This document shows, in pieces, positions 1 through 9,828 of a stretch of DNA of 38,847 nt. Origin of the DNA: Pseudomonas sp. PB101 (GTDB lineage Bacteria; Pseudomonadota; Gammaproteobacteria; Pseudomonadales; Pseudomonadaceae); the NCBI RefSeq assembly GCF_009764265.1, contig NZ_RWIR01000003.1, positions 1 through 38,847 of the forward strand. The letters run 5' to 3'. Numbering within the stretch: the stretch's first letter is position 1; the number at the start of each line of letters is the position of its first letter. The position numbers were made by a program, and so were the translations under genes. The notes beneath the pieces were generated by a model. That model saw only the letters and a list, made by a program, of their open reading frames with translations. It did not search any database and was not told where the DNA came from.

Positions 1-360
1 GACTGAATCGACGATGTAGCCATCGTTGCCGACGCCACCCACCATCCGGTCATTACCCGCTCCGCCAGTGAGGATGTCGTTGCCAAGGCCACCCAGTAAT
101 GTGTCGTTGCCGTCACCGCCGTTGAGGTGGTCATTACCCACCCCACCGGTCATGACGTTGTTCGACGCGTTGCCGTTGCCGACAAAGTTGCCGGCGCCGA
201 GGTAGAGCAGATGTTCGACATTGGCGCCCAGTGTGTAGCTGCCCAGCGTGGTCTGTACCGAATCCTGACCCTCACCCGGCAACTCGACCACCACGTCCCC
301 GACTGAATCGACTATGTAGCCATCATTGCCGGTTCCGCCGACCATCTGGTCATTACCCGT
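1..360 (-). repeat. 300-bp period in the C-terminal RTX array
   Basis: Bases 1-70 and 301-370 are near-identical; both encode an NDGYIVDSV-type segment. The unit is 100 residues: RTX nonapeptides (GGxGND), then VDSVGDVVVELPG, then YTLGANVEHLLYLG. Only one full period is visible, and the array is cut by the window edge. Confidence 0.8.
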
Positions 361-3300
361 ACCGCCAATGAGGAAGTCGTTGCCCGCGTCACCATGGAGG
401 ATGTCGTTGCCGCCCAAGCCGCTCAGGATGTCGTTGCCAGCACCTGCGCTGGCCACGTCGTCGCCTGCCGTGCCGGTCCATACATCGACACCGGCGGTAC
501 CGACAAACACATCACTGACCACGAACGTTGCGGCAGAGGTGACTCGCTCAAGTGTGCCGAGGTCATCGGTGTACGTCGCGACGACACGCAGTTGCTGACC
601 GACCTGCGCCTGGCCGGGCGTGAAGGTCGTGCCCGTCGCGCCGGCGATGTCGGTGAAGATCGCACCGCTGCCCATTTGCCACTGATGGGCAATCACCGAG
701 GTCGTGGTCCCGTTGGCGTCGGTGAACGCATCCGTGGCGGTCAAGCCCGAGTCTTTCGCCGGGGTCGTATCGCTGATCAGTATCGTTCCGACCGGCAGGA
801 CATTGACGGTACCAGTACCGGCCGCCGTGATCGGTGCGGTCGGCGCCGAGAACACCTCTTCCAGCACGCCATTGGCGTCCTTGTAGACCGCCCTGACGCG
901 CAGGGCCAGCCCGGCTGCCACGACGAGTTCCGGGATTGCCGGTACGGCGCCAATGAGGGTCGCTGGTGGTGCGATCCTGAGTTCAGAGCCCACCGTGACG
1001 GTCGTGCCTTCTGCGCGCGCGACCTCGCCGGCGGCAAAGAAGGTGATGTCTTCGAAGACACCCGAGCCAGGGCGCGCTTCGAACTGCCAGAAGTAACTGA
1101 TGGGGCCGGTGATCGCGCCGCCGGTCGCCGTGTTGTCGGCATCCGTGATGTCTGCGGCCGATACCGTCAGCACCTGGCCGGTGGCGGGTGTGGGATCGTC
1201 GATCCGCAGCGAACCGACTGGCCCGGAGTTCAAACCGCCAAGCACGATCGACTGGTCAGAAAACTGCACACGCTCGATATGGCTGAGGGTGTCGGTGCCG
1301 TCCCTGCCAGCGACACTGTCGGTGACCGTAACGGTGCCGTTGGCATTTTCGACCACGGTGTAATCCACCCGATTGCCGGAGAACAGCGCCGTGTCGAAGT
1401 CAGGGCCGGGCGCCGTCAGGATTTCGCGCACGATCTGGAGCTGGCCGGGGTTGTAGGTGCCGTTCATCATGAGCGGCACCAGCGGCGTCATGCTGTCGAA
1501 GGTCGCGATTTCCGGCCCGCTGCCATCAATGTTCTGCCGCACGCTGATGCGCACGTTGAGCCACTTGTCGCCGTCGATGATGTCATCGCCGCCGCGGCCT
1601 TCGATGACATCGCTGCCAGCGCCACCCAGGATGATGTTGCCGCCGTCGAACTTATCGTCGGCGGTGCCGGCGATACCATCCGCGCCGTTGCCCGCGCTAC
1701 CGACCAAGTCCCGCAGTCCGCTGATGAGGTCGAAGTTGGTGAGCACGCTGCCCTTGGCGCCTGCGATGGCGAGCAAGTCGGCAGTGGAGTCATCGCCGCT
1801 GAGGAAATCGGCGTGGGCCGATCCCGACAGCCCTTCCACCAAGTCCAGCCGGGCCAGGATCGACGCGTTGGAACCAGGCACCGCCGGCTGATCGAAGAAG
1901 CGCAGCCTGGAGTTGAGGCCCATGGTCACGCCGGCAGGATCATCCTTGTAGTCCGCCCAGTCGTAACCGGAGAACCCGATGAAACGGTCCGCCTCGCTGG
2001 GGCTGCCGATCATGATGTCATCACCGCCCTCCCCGTCGAAGTTGTCCGGCCCGCCATCGCCCATGAAGACGTCGTTGCCATTGATCGGGTCGTTGCCGAA
2101 CGGGTCGAAGTTGTCGCCGGCAACACCATCGGCGGATCCGCCCTGGATCCAGTCGTCGCCCTCACCGCCGCGCGCGAATTCGTTCGCCTTGCTGCCGAGG
2201 ATGAAGTCGTTGCCCAGGCCGCCGCTGGTGTCGGCCGCGTCCTCGCCGGTGATGATGAAGTCCTGGCCGGCCTGGCCGAGGATCAGGTTGAGGCCGTTGC
2301 CGCCCTGGATGACGTCGTTGCCGTCCTCGCCGTGGATGACGTCGTCGCCGCCCATGTCCGTGATGATGTCGTCTCCGGTACCACCAAAGAGCTGGTCGTT
2401 GCCGTAGCCGCCATCGATCCGATCGTTACCGGCATCGCCATAGACCGTGTCATCGTCCGAGTCGCCGGCAATGAGAATGTCATTGCCGGGCGTGCCGCCC
2501 AGCACGACCGTGTCGGCGCCGGTGTAGTGCAGGTAGTTGGTATCCGGGCCCGTTGTGTTGGGGTTGTCGCGGATCACCAGCGGCGTGAGGAAGTCAGTGC
2601 GCGGTGAGCCAATCGGGTGGTCCGACGGACCAAAGGGATCGGCATTCGCCGGCAGATCGTCGGCGGTGCCGACAATGCCGTCGGGACCGGCAATCACACT
2701 CGGGTTGTACTGGTGCGCCTGATTGACCTCCAGGGTGTAGGCCGGTGTCAGGAAAACCCTGGCCGAAAGGTGTGTTGCGTCGGTATTGGCCATCACCAGA
2801 TTGGCAAAGGTGTTGTTCTCCAATTCAGCGCCAAAGTCCATCGAGGCGGTGCGCTCCAGATAGTAGAAGCGGTCACCGTCCTGGAGTTTCTCCATCTGGT
2901 TCTCGAAGACGAAGTTGAAGGTCGAGCCGAGCATGCCGCCAAAGGGCATCTTCTCCTCGGCCAGCCCGCCAACCCAGAAGTCGACGGCATCCAGGCCGGT
3001 GATGGTCACATCGTCTGCCGTGTGCAACACGCCGTCCGCACCAGCGTTGCTGGCCCAGGCACCCGTGCTGTTGAGGAAGTCGACGCGGTCGGCCGGCGCA
3101 GTCGCGCCGCCGAGCACCAGGTCCGCAGCGGCGGCGCGCTTGTCCGCCAGCGTGGTGGCGCCGGTGATGGTCGAGTGCGTGCCGTAGGCGGCGATGAAGT
3201 TGATCAACGATTCCGGGTGTTTTATGTGCTGCACGAAATCGGCCCAGCTCGTGTAGGGCTTGAGCTCTGCGTCGCCGGTGGGCCCATAGAACTCCCGCCG

Positions 3301-6300
3301 CGCCGCATTCAGGGACGGAACGCCGGTATCGCGGCCGCGCGCCAGGTTGATGGCCGGCAGGTCAAGCGGCAGGCCGAGCAGGTTGTTGCGCAGGGCTTCG
3401 GTGACAAACTCATCGATCTCGTTGCCCACCTGGCGGGTCACGCCGCGCACGATGGCACCGGCCGCCTCTTCCGGGGTGGCGCCGCTGCCCGCGAACTCGA
3501 GCGGGTTGAGGAAGGCCTGGATCAGCCCGATATCGCTCGAGGCGAAGTTCGGATCCAGCCGGTCGACCTGCTCCAGCAGCATCGAGTGCCCGAAGCGATA
3601 CACGGTGTGCGCGAACTCGGCAACGATGCTCGGATCGATCGCGGTGTCGTACACCTGGCCCGGGGCGAAGAAGGGATCGACCATCGGCTGGATGGTCCGC
3701 GCGAACTCCTCGAACACCAGGTGCTGGTACTGCATCTCGGTACCGAACTTCGCCGTCTGGAACAGGCGCTCGCCATTCCAGTCCAGACTCGAGGTGTCGG
3801 CGGGAACGGCAGTGACGGGCGTCAGCAGCCACTCGTTGAGGAACGACACATCGCCGCTTGCCGCTGTCGCCAGGACCACCTCCTTGGTGTGATCGACCAG
3901 GCGGTTGTGCTCATGGTGGAAGATCGAATGGACGGTGGTCAGGCCGATGTTCTCGTTGACCCGACCGTCGCCGGCAATGTAGTGCGCGTCCAGCAGTTCG
4001 TTGTCGTAGAAGCCCGGCGCAGGCGTACCGCCAATGACATTGTCCGCATCGGGCAGGAGTGCTGCGCCGGTCTGGTCGTCCACCGGAACGGCGGTGTGCG
4101 CAATGTCGTTGAGGAAGGCATGGCCAGTGCGCGCGGCGTTGACCAGGCTGATGGGCGCCGCCGGATTACCTTCGACGAGCACATCGTCGGCCGTGCCGGC
4201 TATGCCGTCCGGGCCCAACATCACCACCTGTGGAAAACCGTTCGGACCCTTGATGAAATTGCCGTAGGCGTCGGTCGCCAGCAATGGCACGTTGTTGAAA
4301 TCGGCATCCGTGAGATTGATCCCGAGCAGATCATGGGCTTGCGCCTTGACCACCTTCCAGGTGGCCATGCCGCCGATCTCGACGTCGTCGGCAGAGCCGA
4401 ACACGCCATCGGCGCCCAGATCACGATTTTCGATCAACTTGCCGGTGGCCACCGGATCGCCCGCTGCGTTGAGTTCATAGGCGCGCAGGAACACCTGGTG
4501 CGAAGGATGCGAGCTGTAGGTCTGGTTCTGGTCGACAAACGGCGAAGTGGTGTTGGTGTTCTCGTGGATGTCATCGAGGGTGCCCAGAACGCCATCGGGG
4601 CCGGGTTGATTGGTGGCGCGCGTCAGCACCATGAAGTTGGTCGGACTACCCGGCACGAACAACGGGTCATCCGGCTGCAACGGAATGAACACGGTGCCCG
4701 AGCCGCCCTTGGTGACGAGGTCCAGGCCATGGTCGAAAAACTGCCCGAAGAAGGTCATCCATTGGTTGAAGGGCGCGGTCAGGCCCGCGTCGGGGCTCAC
4801 GTTCGGATCGAAGAAGGTCTCGAACGTCGTGCCGTCGGTGCGAGTTCCGGTCACCACCTGGGCACCGGCCTTGAGCACATCGTCAGCGGTGCCGAGGACG
4901 CCATCCAGTCCGGGATCGAAGGTGGCCGCAACCGCCGCCGGGTTGTGGGCGGTCTGGTCGACGATCAGGTTACTGATGGTGCGCGGCGCCGAGTCGATCA
5001 CCAGGCCGCTGGTCTGGGTGTAGCTCGTACCGGCATCGGCCGGGCGGAAGTCCGGCGTGGTCAAGCGCGGGAATACGTTATCGGCGGCACCGAACTCGGG
5101 ATGGAGCAGGTTGTTTTCCGTCCCTTCGACCGTGCGCAAACCGTACGGCACGCGTATGTTCGGCAGCAGCGAGTTCAGGTTCTCACCTGCCGCGTGATGT
5201 TCCGCAATCTTGATCTGGTCAAGGATGAACGCCAGGTCGGATTGCGTGTAACGCACACCGTTGCTGGGGGCCGTGGTTTGCGGATCGATCAGCGAAGGTG
5301 CCGCTGCAGGGGCCGGCGCCCCGGCCACTACGGCCGTGGTCGGTGCCGAGAATACCTGCTCGGTCACGCCATGATCGTCCGCATAGATGCCTTTGACACG
5401 CACTGCCAGGCCGGCAAGATCCGCCGTCACCGTGAGCGTGGGAGCGTCTGCTCTTGTAAATCCGATACCGATGCGGCCTGGGCCGAGGATGATGTCCTCG
5501 AAGACACCCGAGCCCGGTGTCGCTTCAAACTGCCATATGTAACTGATGGAATTGTGGATCGCCCCGTCTGCGTTGTCGCCATCGGTGAGGCCGGCCGCCG
5601 ACACGGTCAATATCTGGCCAACGGTCGGTGCGGTGTTATCCACCGTCAGCGCGCCCACCGGCTCGGCGTTGAGCCCGGGCACGAGGACCATGGACTGATC
5701 GGAGAACTGCAGCCGCTCGATGTGGGTGAGACGGTCGGTTTCTTCCTTGCCGACATTGTCGGTCACGGTGACGATATCGTCGGCAAAATTGAGCGCAGTG
5801 CCGTTATCGTTGACGGCGACTGTGTAGTTCGCCATCGGGCCCAGGAAGTTGACGGTGTCGAAGCCGCCCGCGCCCGACAGGATCTCACGCACGGCGACGA
5901 GCTGGCCGGGATTGTAGGTGCCGTTGAGCATGAGCGGGATCATTGGCGTCATGCTGTCGAAGGTGGCGATTTCCGGCCCGGTGCCATCGATGTTCTGACG
6001 CACGCTGATGCGCACGTTGAGCCACTTGTCGCCGTCTATGAGGTCGCTGCCGCCACGACCTTCGATGATGTCGCTGCCATCGCCGCCGAGGATGATGTTG
6101 CCCGCGCCGAACTGATCGTCGGCCGTGCCCCCGATACCGTCGGCACCGAATCCGGCGCTGCCGACGAAGGCCCGCAGGCCGCTGACGAGATCGAAGTTGG
6201 TGAGGACGCTGCCCCTGGCCGTGATGTTGGCGATGATGGCCGCGTTTTGTTCATCGCCGCGCAGGAAGTCGGAGAAGGCCGACCCCGACAGGCCCTCCAC

Positions 6301-9300
6301 TTCCGCGAACCGGTCATAGACCGCATCGGGCGATTGCGCCACTGCGCCCACGATATTGCCCGCCGCATCGGGCACCGCGTGATAGGGGCTGAAGAACGGG
6401 ACGACCATGTCGACGGTCACGCCGTACTTGTCATTCTTGTAGGTGGTCCAGTCGAACCCGGACATGCCGTCCATCTTGTCCTGGGCATCGCTGGCGACGA
6501 AGGTGTCGTCGCCGCCCTCACCGATCATTTCATCGAATCCGCCGGTGCCGATGAAGATGTCGTTGCCGGGCACATCGTCGGACAAGGTCGGGCTCATGTT
6601 ATCGCCGGGCGCACCGTCCTGGGTGCCGCCCTCGATCCAGTCGTCGCCTTCGTTGCCGGTCGGCGCGAGATTGACCTTGGCGCCGAGGATGAAATCGTCG
6701 CCCGCGCCGGCGAAGGTCATGGTGATGTCTTCGGTGGTGATGATGAAGTCTTTGCCAGCGCCGCCGAAGACCAGGTTGTTGAGGCCGAGGGTCGAGTTGC
6801 CGGCCTGGATGACGTCGTTGCCGTCCTCGCCACGCAGGGTGTCGCTGCCGCCGATGTCGGTGATGATGTCGTCGCCGGTACCGCCAAAGACGTTGTCGTT
6901 GCCGTAGCCGCCGTCGAGCCGGTCGTTGCCGGCGTCGCCATAGACAGTGTCGTCGTCCGAGTCGCCGGCAATGAGGATGTCGTTGCCGGCCGTGCCGCCA
7001 AGCACGACCGTATCGCCGCCGGTGTAGTGCAGGTAGTTGGTATCCGGACCCACTGTATCGGGGTTGTCGCGGATCACCAGCGGCGTGAAATGATCAATCC
7101 GTGGTGAGCCAATCGGGTGGTCCGACGGGCCAAAGGGGTCGGCGTTGGCGGGCAGATCGTCGACCGTGCCGACGATACCGTCGGGGCCGGCCACCACACT
7201 CGGGTTGAACTGATGTGTCGGGTCGACCTCCAGGATGAAGGCTGGCGTCTGGAAGATTTTAGCCGGCAGGTGCGTTGCGTCGCTGTTGAGCATCACCAGA
7301 TTGGCGAACGAATTGTTCTCAAGCTCAGTGCCGAAGTTGAGTCCCGCAGTACGCGCCAGATAGTAGAATCGGTCGCCGTTCTGCAGATTTTCCAATTGGG
7401 TTTCGAAGACGAAGTTGAAGCTCGAACCCAGCAGGCCGCCAAAGGGCATCTTCTCCTCGGCCAGCCCGCCGATCCAGAAATCGATGGAGTCAAGGCCGGT
7501 GGTGGTCACATCATCTGCTGTGTGCAGAATACCGTCCGCGCCGGCATTGCTGCCCCAGGCACCAGTACTGTTCAGGAAGTCCAGGCGATCAGCTGGCGCC
7601 GTGGCACCGCCGAGCACGAGGTCCGCGGCCGCGGCACGCTTGTCCGCCAGCGTCGTAGCACCAGTGATGGTTGAATGTGTGCCGTAGGCGGCGATGAAGT
7701 TGATCAGCGATTCCGGGTGCTTCATGTGCTGCACGAAATCAGCCCAACTCGTGTAGGGGGTCAACTGGCTGTCGCCGGTCATGTGGTAGAACTCGCGCCG
7801 CGCCTCGTTCAGCGACGGGATGCCGACTTCGCGGCCGCGCGCCAGGTTGAGCGCGGCCAGGTCGAGCGGCAGGCCGACCAGGTTGTTGCGCAGAGCGTCA
7901 GTGACGAACTCGTCGATCTCGTTGCCGACTTGCCGCGTGATGCCGCGCACGATGGCGCCAGCCGCCTCCTCAGGAGTGGGGCCGCTCGCAGCAAACTCCA
8001 GCGGGTTGAGGAAGGCGGCGATCAGGCCGGTCTGTTGATTGCCCGGGTCAGCCGGATTGCCGTCGCCGACGACGTTGAAGTTGGGGTCGAAACGATCGAC
8101 TGTCTCCAGCAGCATCGAATGGCCGAAGCGAAACACCGTGTGCGCGAACTCGGCGACGATCGCCGGATTGACGGTGGTGTCATTGCCCATAGGCGCCAGG
8201 AAGACGTCCACTTGCGGCTGGATGGTGCGCGCGAACTCCTCGAACACCAGGTGCTGGTATTGCATCTCGGTGCCGAACTTGGCGGCCTGGAACAACCGTT
8301 CGCCGTTCCAGTGCAGGCCCGCGATGTCGGCGGGCGTCACCGGTAACGCCGCCAGTTGGGCATCGGGCATCAGCCACTTGTTCAGGAAATCGAGGTCGGC
8401 GGAGGCCAGTACCGTCTCCTTGGTCTGGTCAATCAGGCGGTTGTGCTCGCTGTGGAAGATGGAGTGCACCGTGGTCAAGCCGATGTTCTCGTTGACCCGG
8501 CCATCGCCAGCAATGTAGTGCTTGTCCAGCAACTCGTTGTCGTAGGTGCCGGGGGCTTGCGGGCCACCAATGACGGTGTCCGCGTCAGCCGTCAGGCCGC
8601 CGGTCGGATCGGCGCTGTGGGCGATGTCGATGAGGAACTGGTGACCGGTGCGCACGGCGTTCGTCAGGCTGATGGGCGCGGCCCGATTACCCTCGACGAG
8701 CACGTCATCGGCCGTGCCGGCTATGCCGTCCACGCCCTTCATCACGACTTGCGGGAGGCCGTTGGGGCCCTTGATGAAGTTGCCGTATTCATCGGTCGCC
8801 AGCAGCGGTACATCGAACACATCCGCATCGGTCAGGTTGATGCCGAGCAGATCACGGGCCTGGGCCTTGACCACTGCCCAGGTGGCCATGCCGCCGATTT
8901 CGACGTCATCGGCAGTGCCGAAATGCCCATCGACGCCCAGGTCACGATTGGTGATCAGCTTGCCAGTAGCGACCGGGTCGCCGGCGGCATTGAGCTCATA
9001 GGCGCGCAGGAATACCTGATGCGAGGGATGCGAGCTGTAGGTCTGGTTCTGGTCGACGAACGGCGAGGTAGTGTTGCTCTGCTCATGGATGTCATCGGCG
9101 GTGCCGAGGATGCCGTCTGCACCGGGCAGATTGGTGGCGCGCGTCAGCACCATGAAGTTGGTCGGGCTGCCCGGCACGAAAAGCGGATCGTCGGGCTGCA
9201 ACGGAATGAAGACTGTGCCGCTACCGCCCTTGGTGACGAGGTCCAGGCCATGGTCGAAGAACTGGCCAAAGAACGTCATCCACTGGTTGAACGGCACGGT

Positions 9301-9798
9301 CAGGGCCGCGTCCGGCGTGATATTGGGGATCTGGAACACGGAGACATCGTCAGCGGTGCCGAACAGGCCATCCAGACCAGGGCTGGTGACGAGCTGCGAA
9401 TCCGGATTGGCCGCTGCGGCCGCGACCGCCGCCGGATTGTTGGCCGTCTGGTCCACGATCAGGTTGCTGATGGTGCGCGGCTGCGAATCGAAGACAATAC
9501 CGCTGGTTTGCAGATAGGAGGTCGGCGTGGTTCCGCCAGGATCGGTGGGACCGAAGAAGCCGACCGGCTGAACCTGCGCGGTATTGAACACCGGCGTCGT
9601 CATGCGCGGAAAGAAATTGTCGGCGGCACCGAACTGGGGATTGGCCAGGTTGTTGTCGATGCCGGAGACGGTGCGCAGGCCGAAGGGTACTTCTACGTTC
9701 TGCAGCAAGTCAGCCAGACTCGCGCCTGATGCATGCCGTTCCGCGATGAAAATTTGTTCGAGAATGAATTCGAGATCGGACTTGATGAAGCTGGCCAT
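1..9798 (-). CDS. Giant RTX protein with two tandem animal-type haem peroxidase domains (3' end beyond window)
   Basis: The frame starting at the ATG at 9796-9798 stays open to base 1, giving at least 3266 residues; the C-terminus and stop lie outside the window. A GAGGA ribosome binding site sits about 7 nt upstream. There is no N-terminal signal peptide, which fits C-terminal-signal type I secretion. The order is: peroxidase domain A (about 1-920), RTX repeats and an IERLQFSD motif (about 930-1400), an Ig-like module, peroxidase domain B (about 1515-2430), RTX, two Ig-like modules, then a final RTX array from about 3100. Both peroxidase domains keep residues matching myeloperoxidase: distal His in QFFDHG (H183, H1690), Arg and Glu in GRVNEN (R434/E437, R1946/E1949) and proximal His in the RFGHSML motif (H560, H2071). 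The position of the haem-linked Met of myeloperoxidase is Asn. The domain plan resembles bacterial 'peroxicin' proteins, some annotated as bacteriocin or haemolysin. Substrate and target are unknown. Confidence 0.93.
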   Translation of the reverse strand, partial: MASFIKSDLEFILEQIFIAERHASGASLADLLQNVEVPFGLRTVSGIDNNLANPQFGAADNFFPRMTTPVFNTAQVQPVGFFGPTDPGGTTPTSYLQTSGIVFDSQPRTISNLIVDQTANNPAAVAAAAANPDSQLVTSPGLDGLFGTADDVSVFQIPNITPDAALTVPFNQWMTFFGQFFDHGLDLVTKGGSGTVFIPLQPDDPLFVPGSPTNFMVLTRATNLPGADGILGTADDIHEQSNTTSPFVDQNQTYSSHPSHQVFLRAYELNAAGDPVATGKLITNRDLGVDGHFGTADDVEIGGMATWAVVKAQARDLLGINLTDADVFDVPLLATDEYGNFIKGPNGLPQVVMKGVDGIAGTADDVLVEGNRAAPISLTNAVRTGHQFLIDIAHSADPTGGLTADADTVIGGPQAPGTYDNELLDKHYIAGDGRVNENIGLTTVHSIFHSEHNRLIDQTKETVLASADLDFLNKWLMPDAQLAALPVTPADIAGLHWNGERLFQAAKFGTEMQYQHLVFEEFARTIQPQVDVFLAPMGNDTTVNPAIVAEFAHTVFRFGHSMLLETVDRFDPNFNVVGDGNPADPGNQQTGLIAAFLNPLEFAASGPTPEEAAGAIVRGITRQVGNEIDEFVTDALRNNLVGLPLDLAALNLARGREVGIPSLNEARREFYHMTGDSQLTPYTSWADFVQHMKHPESLINFIAAYGTHSTITGATTLADKRAAAADLVLGGATAPADRLDFLNSTGAWGSNAGADGILHTADDVTTTGLDSIDFWIGGLAEEKMPFGGLLGSSFNFVFETQLENLQNGDRFYYLARTAGLNFGTELENNSFANLVMLNSDATHLPAKIFQTPAFILEVDPTHQFNPSVVAGPDGIVGTVDDLPANADPFGPSDHPIGSPRIDHFTPLVIRDNPDTVGPDTNYLHYTGGDTVVLGGTAGNDILIAGDSDDDTVYGDAGNDRLDGGYGNDNVFGGTGDDIITDIGGSDTLRGEDGNDVIQAGNSTLGLNNLVFGGAGKDFIITTEDITMTFAGAGDDFILGAKVNLAPTGNEGDDWIEGGTQDGAPGDNMSPTLSDDVPGNDIFIGTGGFDEMIGEGGDDTFVASDAQDKMDGMSGFDWTTYKNDKYGVTVDMVVPFFSPYHAVPDAAGNIVGAVAQSPDAVYDRFAEVEGLSGSAFSDFLRGDEQNAAIIANITARGSVLTNFDLVSGLRAFVGSAGFGADGIGGTADDQFGAGNIILGGDGSDIIEGRGGSDLIDGDKWLNVRISVRQNIDGTGPEIATFDSMTPMIPLMLNGTYNPGQLVAVREILSGAGGFDTVNFLGPMANYTVAVNDNGTALNFADDIVTVTDNVGKEETDRLTHIERLQFSDQSMVLVPGLNAEPVGALTVDNTAPTVGQILTVSAAGLTDGDNADGAIHNSISYIWQFEATPGSGVFEDIILGPGRIGIGFTRADAPTLTVTADLAGLAVRVKGIYADDHGVTEQVFSAPTTAVVAGAPAPAAAPSLIDPQTTAPSNGVRYTQSDLAFILDQIKIAEHHAAGENLNSLLPNIRVPYGLRTVEGTENNLLHPEFGAADNVFPRLTTPDFRPADAGTSYTQTSGLVIDSAPRTISNLIVDQTAHNPAAVAATFDPGLDGVLGTADDVLKAGAQVVTGTRTDGTTFETFFDPNVSPDAGLTAPFNQWMTFFGQFFDHGLDLVTKGGSGTVFIPLQPDDPLFVPGSPTNFMVLTRATNQPGPDGVLGTLDDIHENTNTTSPFVDQNQTYSSHPSHQVFLRAYELNAAGDPVATGKLIENRDLGADGVFGSADDVEIGGMATWKVVKAQAHDLLGINLTDADFNNVPLLATDAYGNFIKGPNGFPQVVMLGPDGIAGTADDVLVEGNPAAPISLVNAARTGHAFLNDIAHTAVPVDDQTGAALLPDADNVIGGTPAPGFYDNELLDAHYIAGDGRVNENIGLTTVHSIFHHEHNRLVDHTKEVVLATAASGDVSFLNEWLLTPVTAVPADTSSLDWNGERLFQTAKFGTEMQYQHLVFEEFARTIQPMVDPFFAPGQVYDTAIDPSIVAEFAHTVYRFGHSMLLEQVDRLDPNFASSDIGLIQAFLNPLEFAGSGATPEEAAGAIVRGVTRQVGNEIDEFVTEALRNNLLGLPLDLPAINLARGRDTGVPSLNAARREFYGPTGDAELKPYTSWADFVQHIKHPESLINFIAAYGTHSTITGATTLADKRAAAADLVLGGATAPADRVDFLNSTGAWASNAGADGVLHTADDVTITGLDAVDFWVGGLAEEKMPFGGMLGSTFNFVFENQMEKLQDGDRFYYLERTASMDFGAELENNTFANLVMANTDATHLSARVFLTPAYTLEVNQAHQYNPSVIAGPDGIVGTADDLPANADPFGPSDHPIGSPRTDFLTPLVIRDNPNTTGPDTNYLHYTGADTVVLGGTPGNDILIAGDSDDDTVYGDAGNDRIDGGYGNDQLFGGTGDDIITDMGGDDVIHGEDGNDVIQGGNGLNLILGQAGQDFIITGEDAADTSGGLGNDFILGSKANEFARGGEGDDWIQGGSADGVAGDNFDPFGNDPINGNDVFMGDGGPDNFDGEGGDDIMIGSPSEADRFIGFSGYDWADYKDDPAGVTMGLNSRLRFFDQPAVPGSNASILARLDLVEGLSGSAHADFLSGDDSTADLLAIAGAKGSVLTNFDLISGLRDLVGSAGNGADGIAGTADDKFDGGNIILGGAGSDVIEGRGGDDIIDGDKWLNVRISVRQNIDGSGPEIATFDSMTPLVPLMMNGTYNPGQLQIVREILTAPGPDFDTALFSGNRVDYTVVENANGTVTVTDSVAGRDGTDTLSHIERVQFSDQSIVLGGLNSGPVGSLRIDDPTPATGQVLTVSAADITDADNTATGGAITGPISYFWQFEARPGSGVFEDITFFAAGEVARAEGTTVTVGSELRIAPPATLIGAVPAIPELVVAAGLALRVRAVYKDANGVLEEVFSAPTAPITAAGTGTVNVLPVGTILISDTTPAKDSGLTATDAFTDANGTTTSVIAHQWQMGSGAIFTDIAGATGTTFTPGQAQVGQQLRVVATYTDDLGTLERVTSAATFVVSDVFVGTAGVDVWTGTAGDDVASAGAGNDILSGLGGNDILHGDAGNDFLIGGTGNDQMVGGTGNDGYIVDSVGDVVVELPGEGQDSVQTTLGSYTLGANVEHLLYLGAGNFVGNGNASNNVMTGGVGNDHLNGGDGNDTLLGGLGNDILTGGAGNDRMVGGVGNDGYIVDSV
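840..5241 (-). repeat. Tandem duplication unit B (peroxidase + RTX + Ig-like)
   Basis: Second unit of the same duplication. It starts at Ser1520 (SDLAFIL) and ends with an Ig-like module (VFSAPTA). It differs from unit A by indels, for instance a shorter stretch before the proximal histidine and a longer insert before the distal histidine. A further Ig-like module (about 500-800) follows unit B only. Confidence 0.88.
5340..9780 (-). repeat. Tandem duplication unit A (peroxidase + RTX + Ig-like)
   Basis: First of two long direct repeats inside the giant RTX gene. It starts at Ser7 (SDLEFIL) and ends with the first Ig-like module (VFSAPTT). Matching catalytic residues in the second unit lie 1507-1513 residues later, so the period is about 4.5 kb with small indels. 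Some blocks are almost identical at the DNA level, for example around 7440-7500 versus 2940-3000. Confidence 0.9.
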
Positions 9799-9828
9799 GG
9801 CTGTTTCCTCGATGCTTAACCAATCAGG

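Noticed and set aside
1..2600. Short-period repeats that could be mistaken for a CRISPR array
   Set aside because: They are RTX nonapeptide codons (GGxGND) in a continuous coding frame, with no unique spacers of constant length.
394..7107. Very long plus-strand open frames (737 codons at 394-2607 and 1496 codons at 2617-7107)
   Set aside because: They are antisense shadows of the giant RTX gene. Their products are Val/Ala/Asp-rich repeats mirroring the RTX codons and show no domain, while the minus strand gives intact peroxidase motifs in one unbroken frame.
7117..9729. Further plus-strand frames (7117-7674, 7675-8346, 8356-9729)
   Set aside because: Same antisense effect of the first peroxidase unit; no domains or ribosome binding sites.
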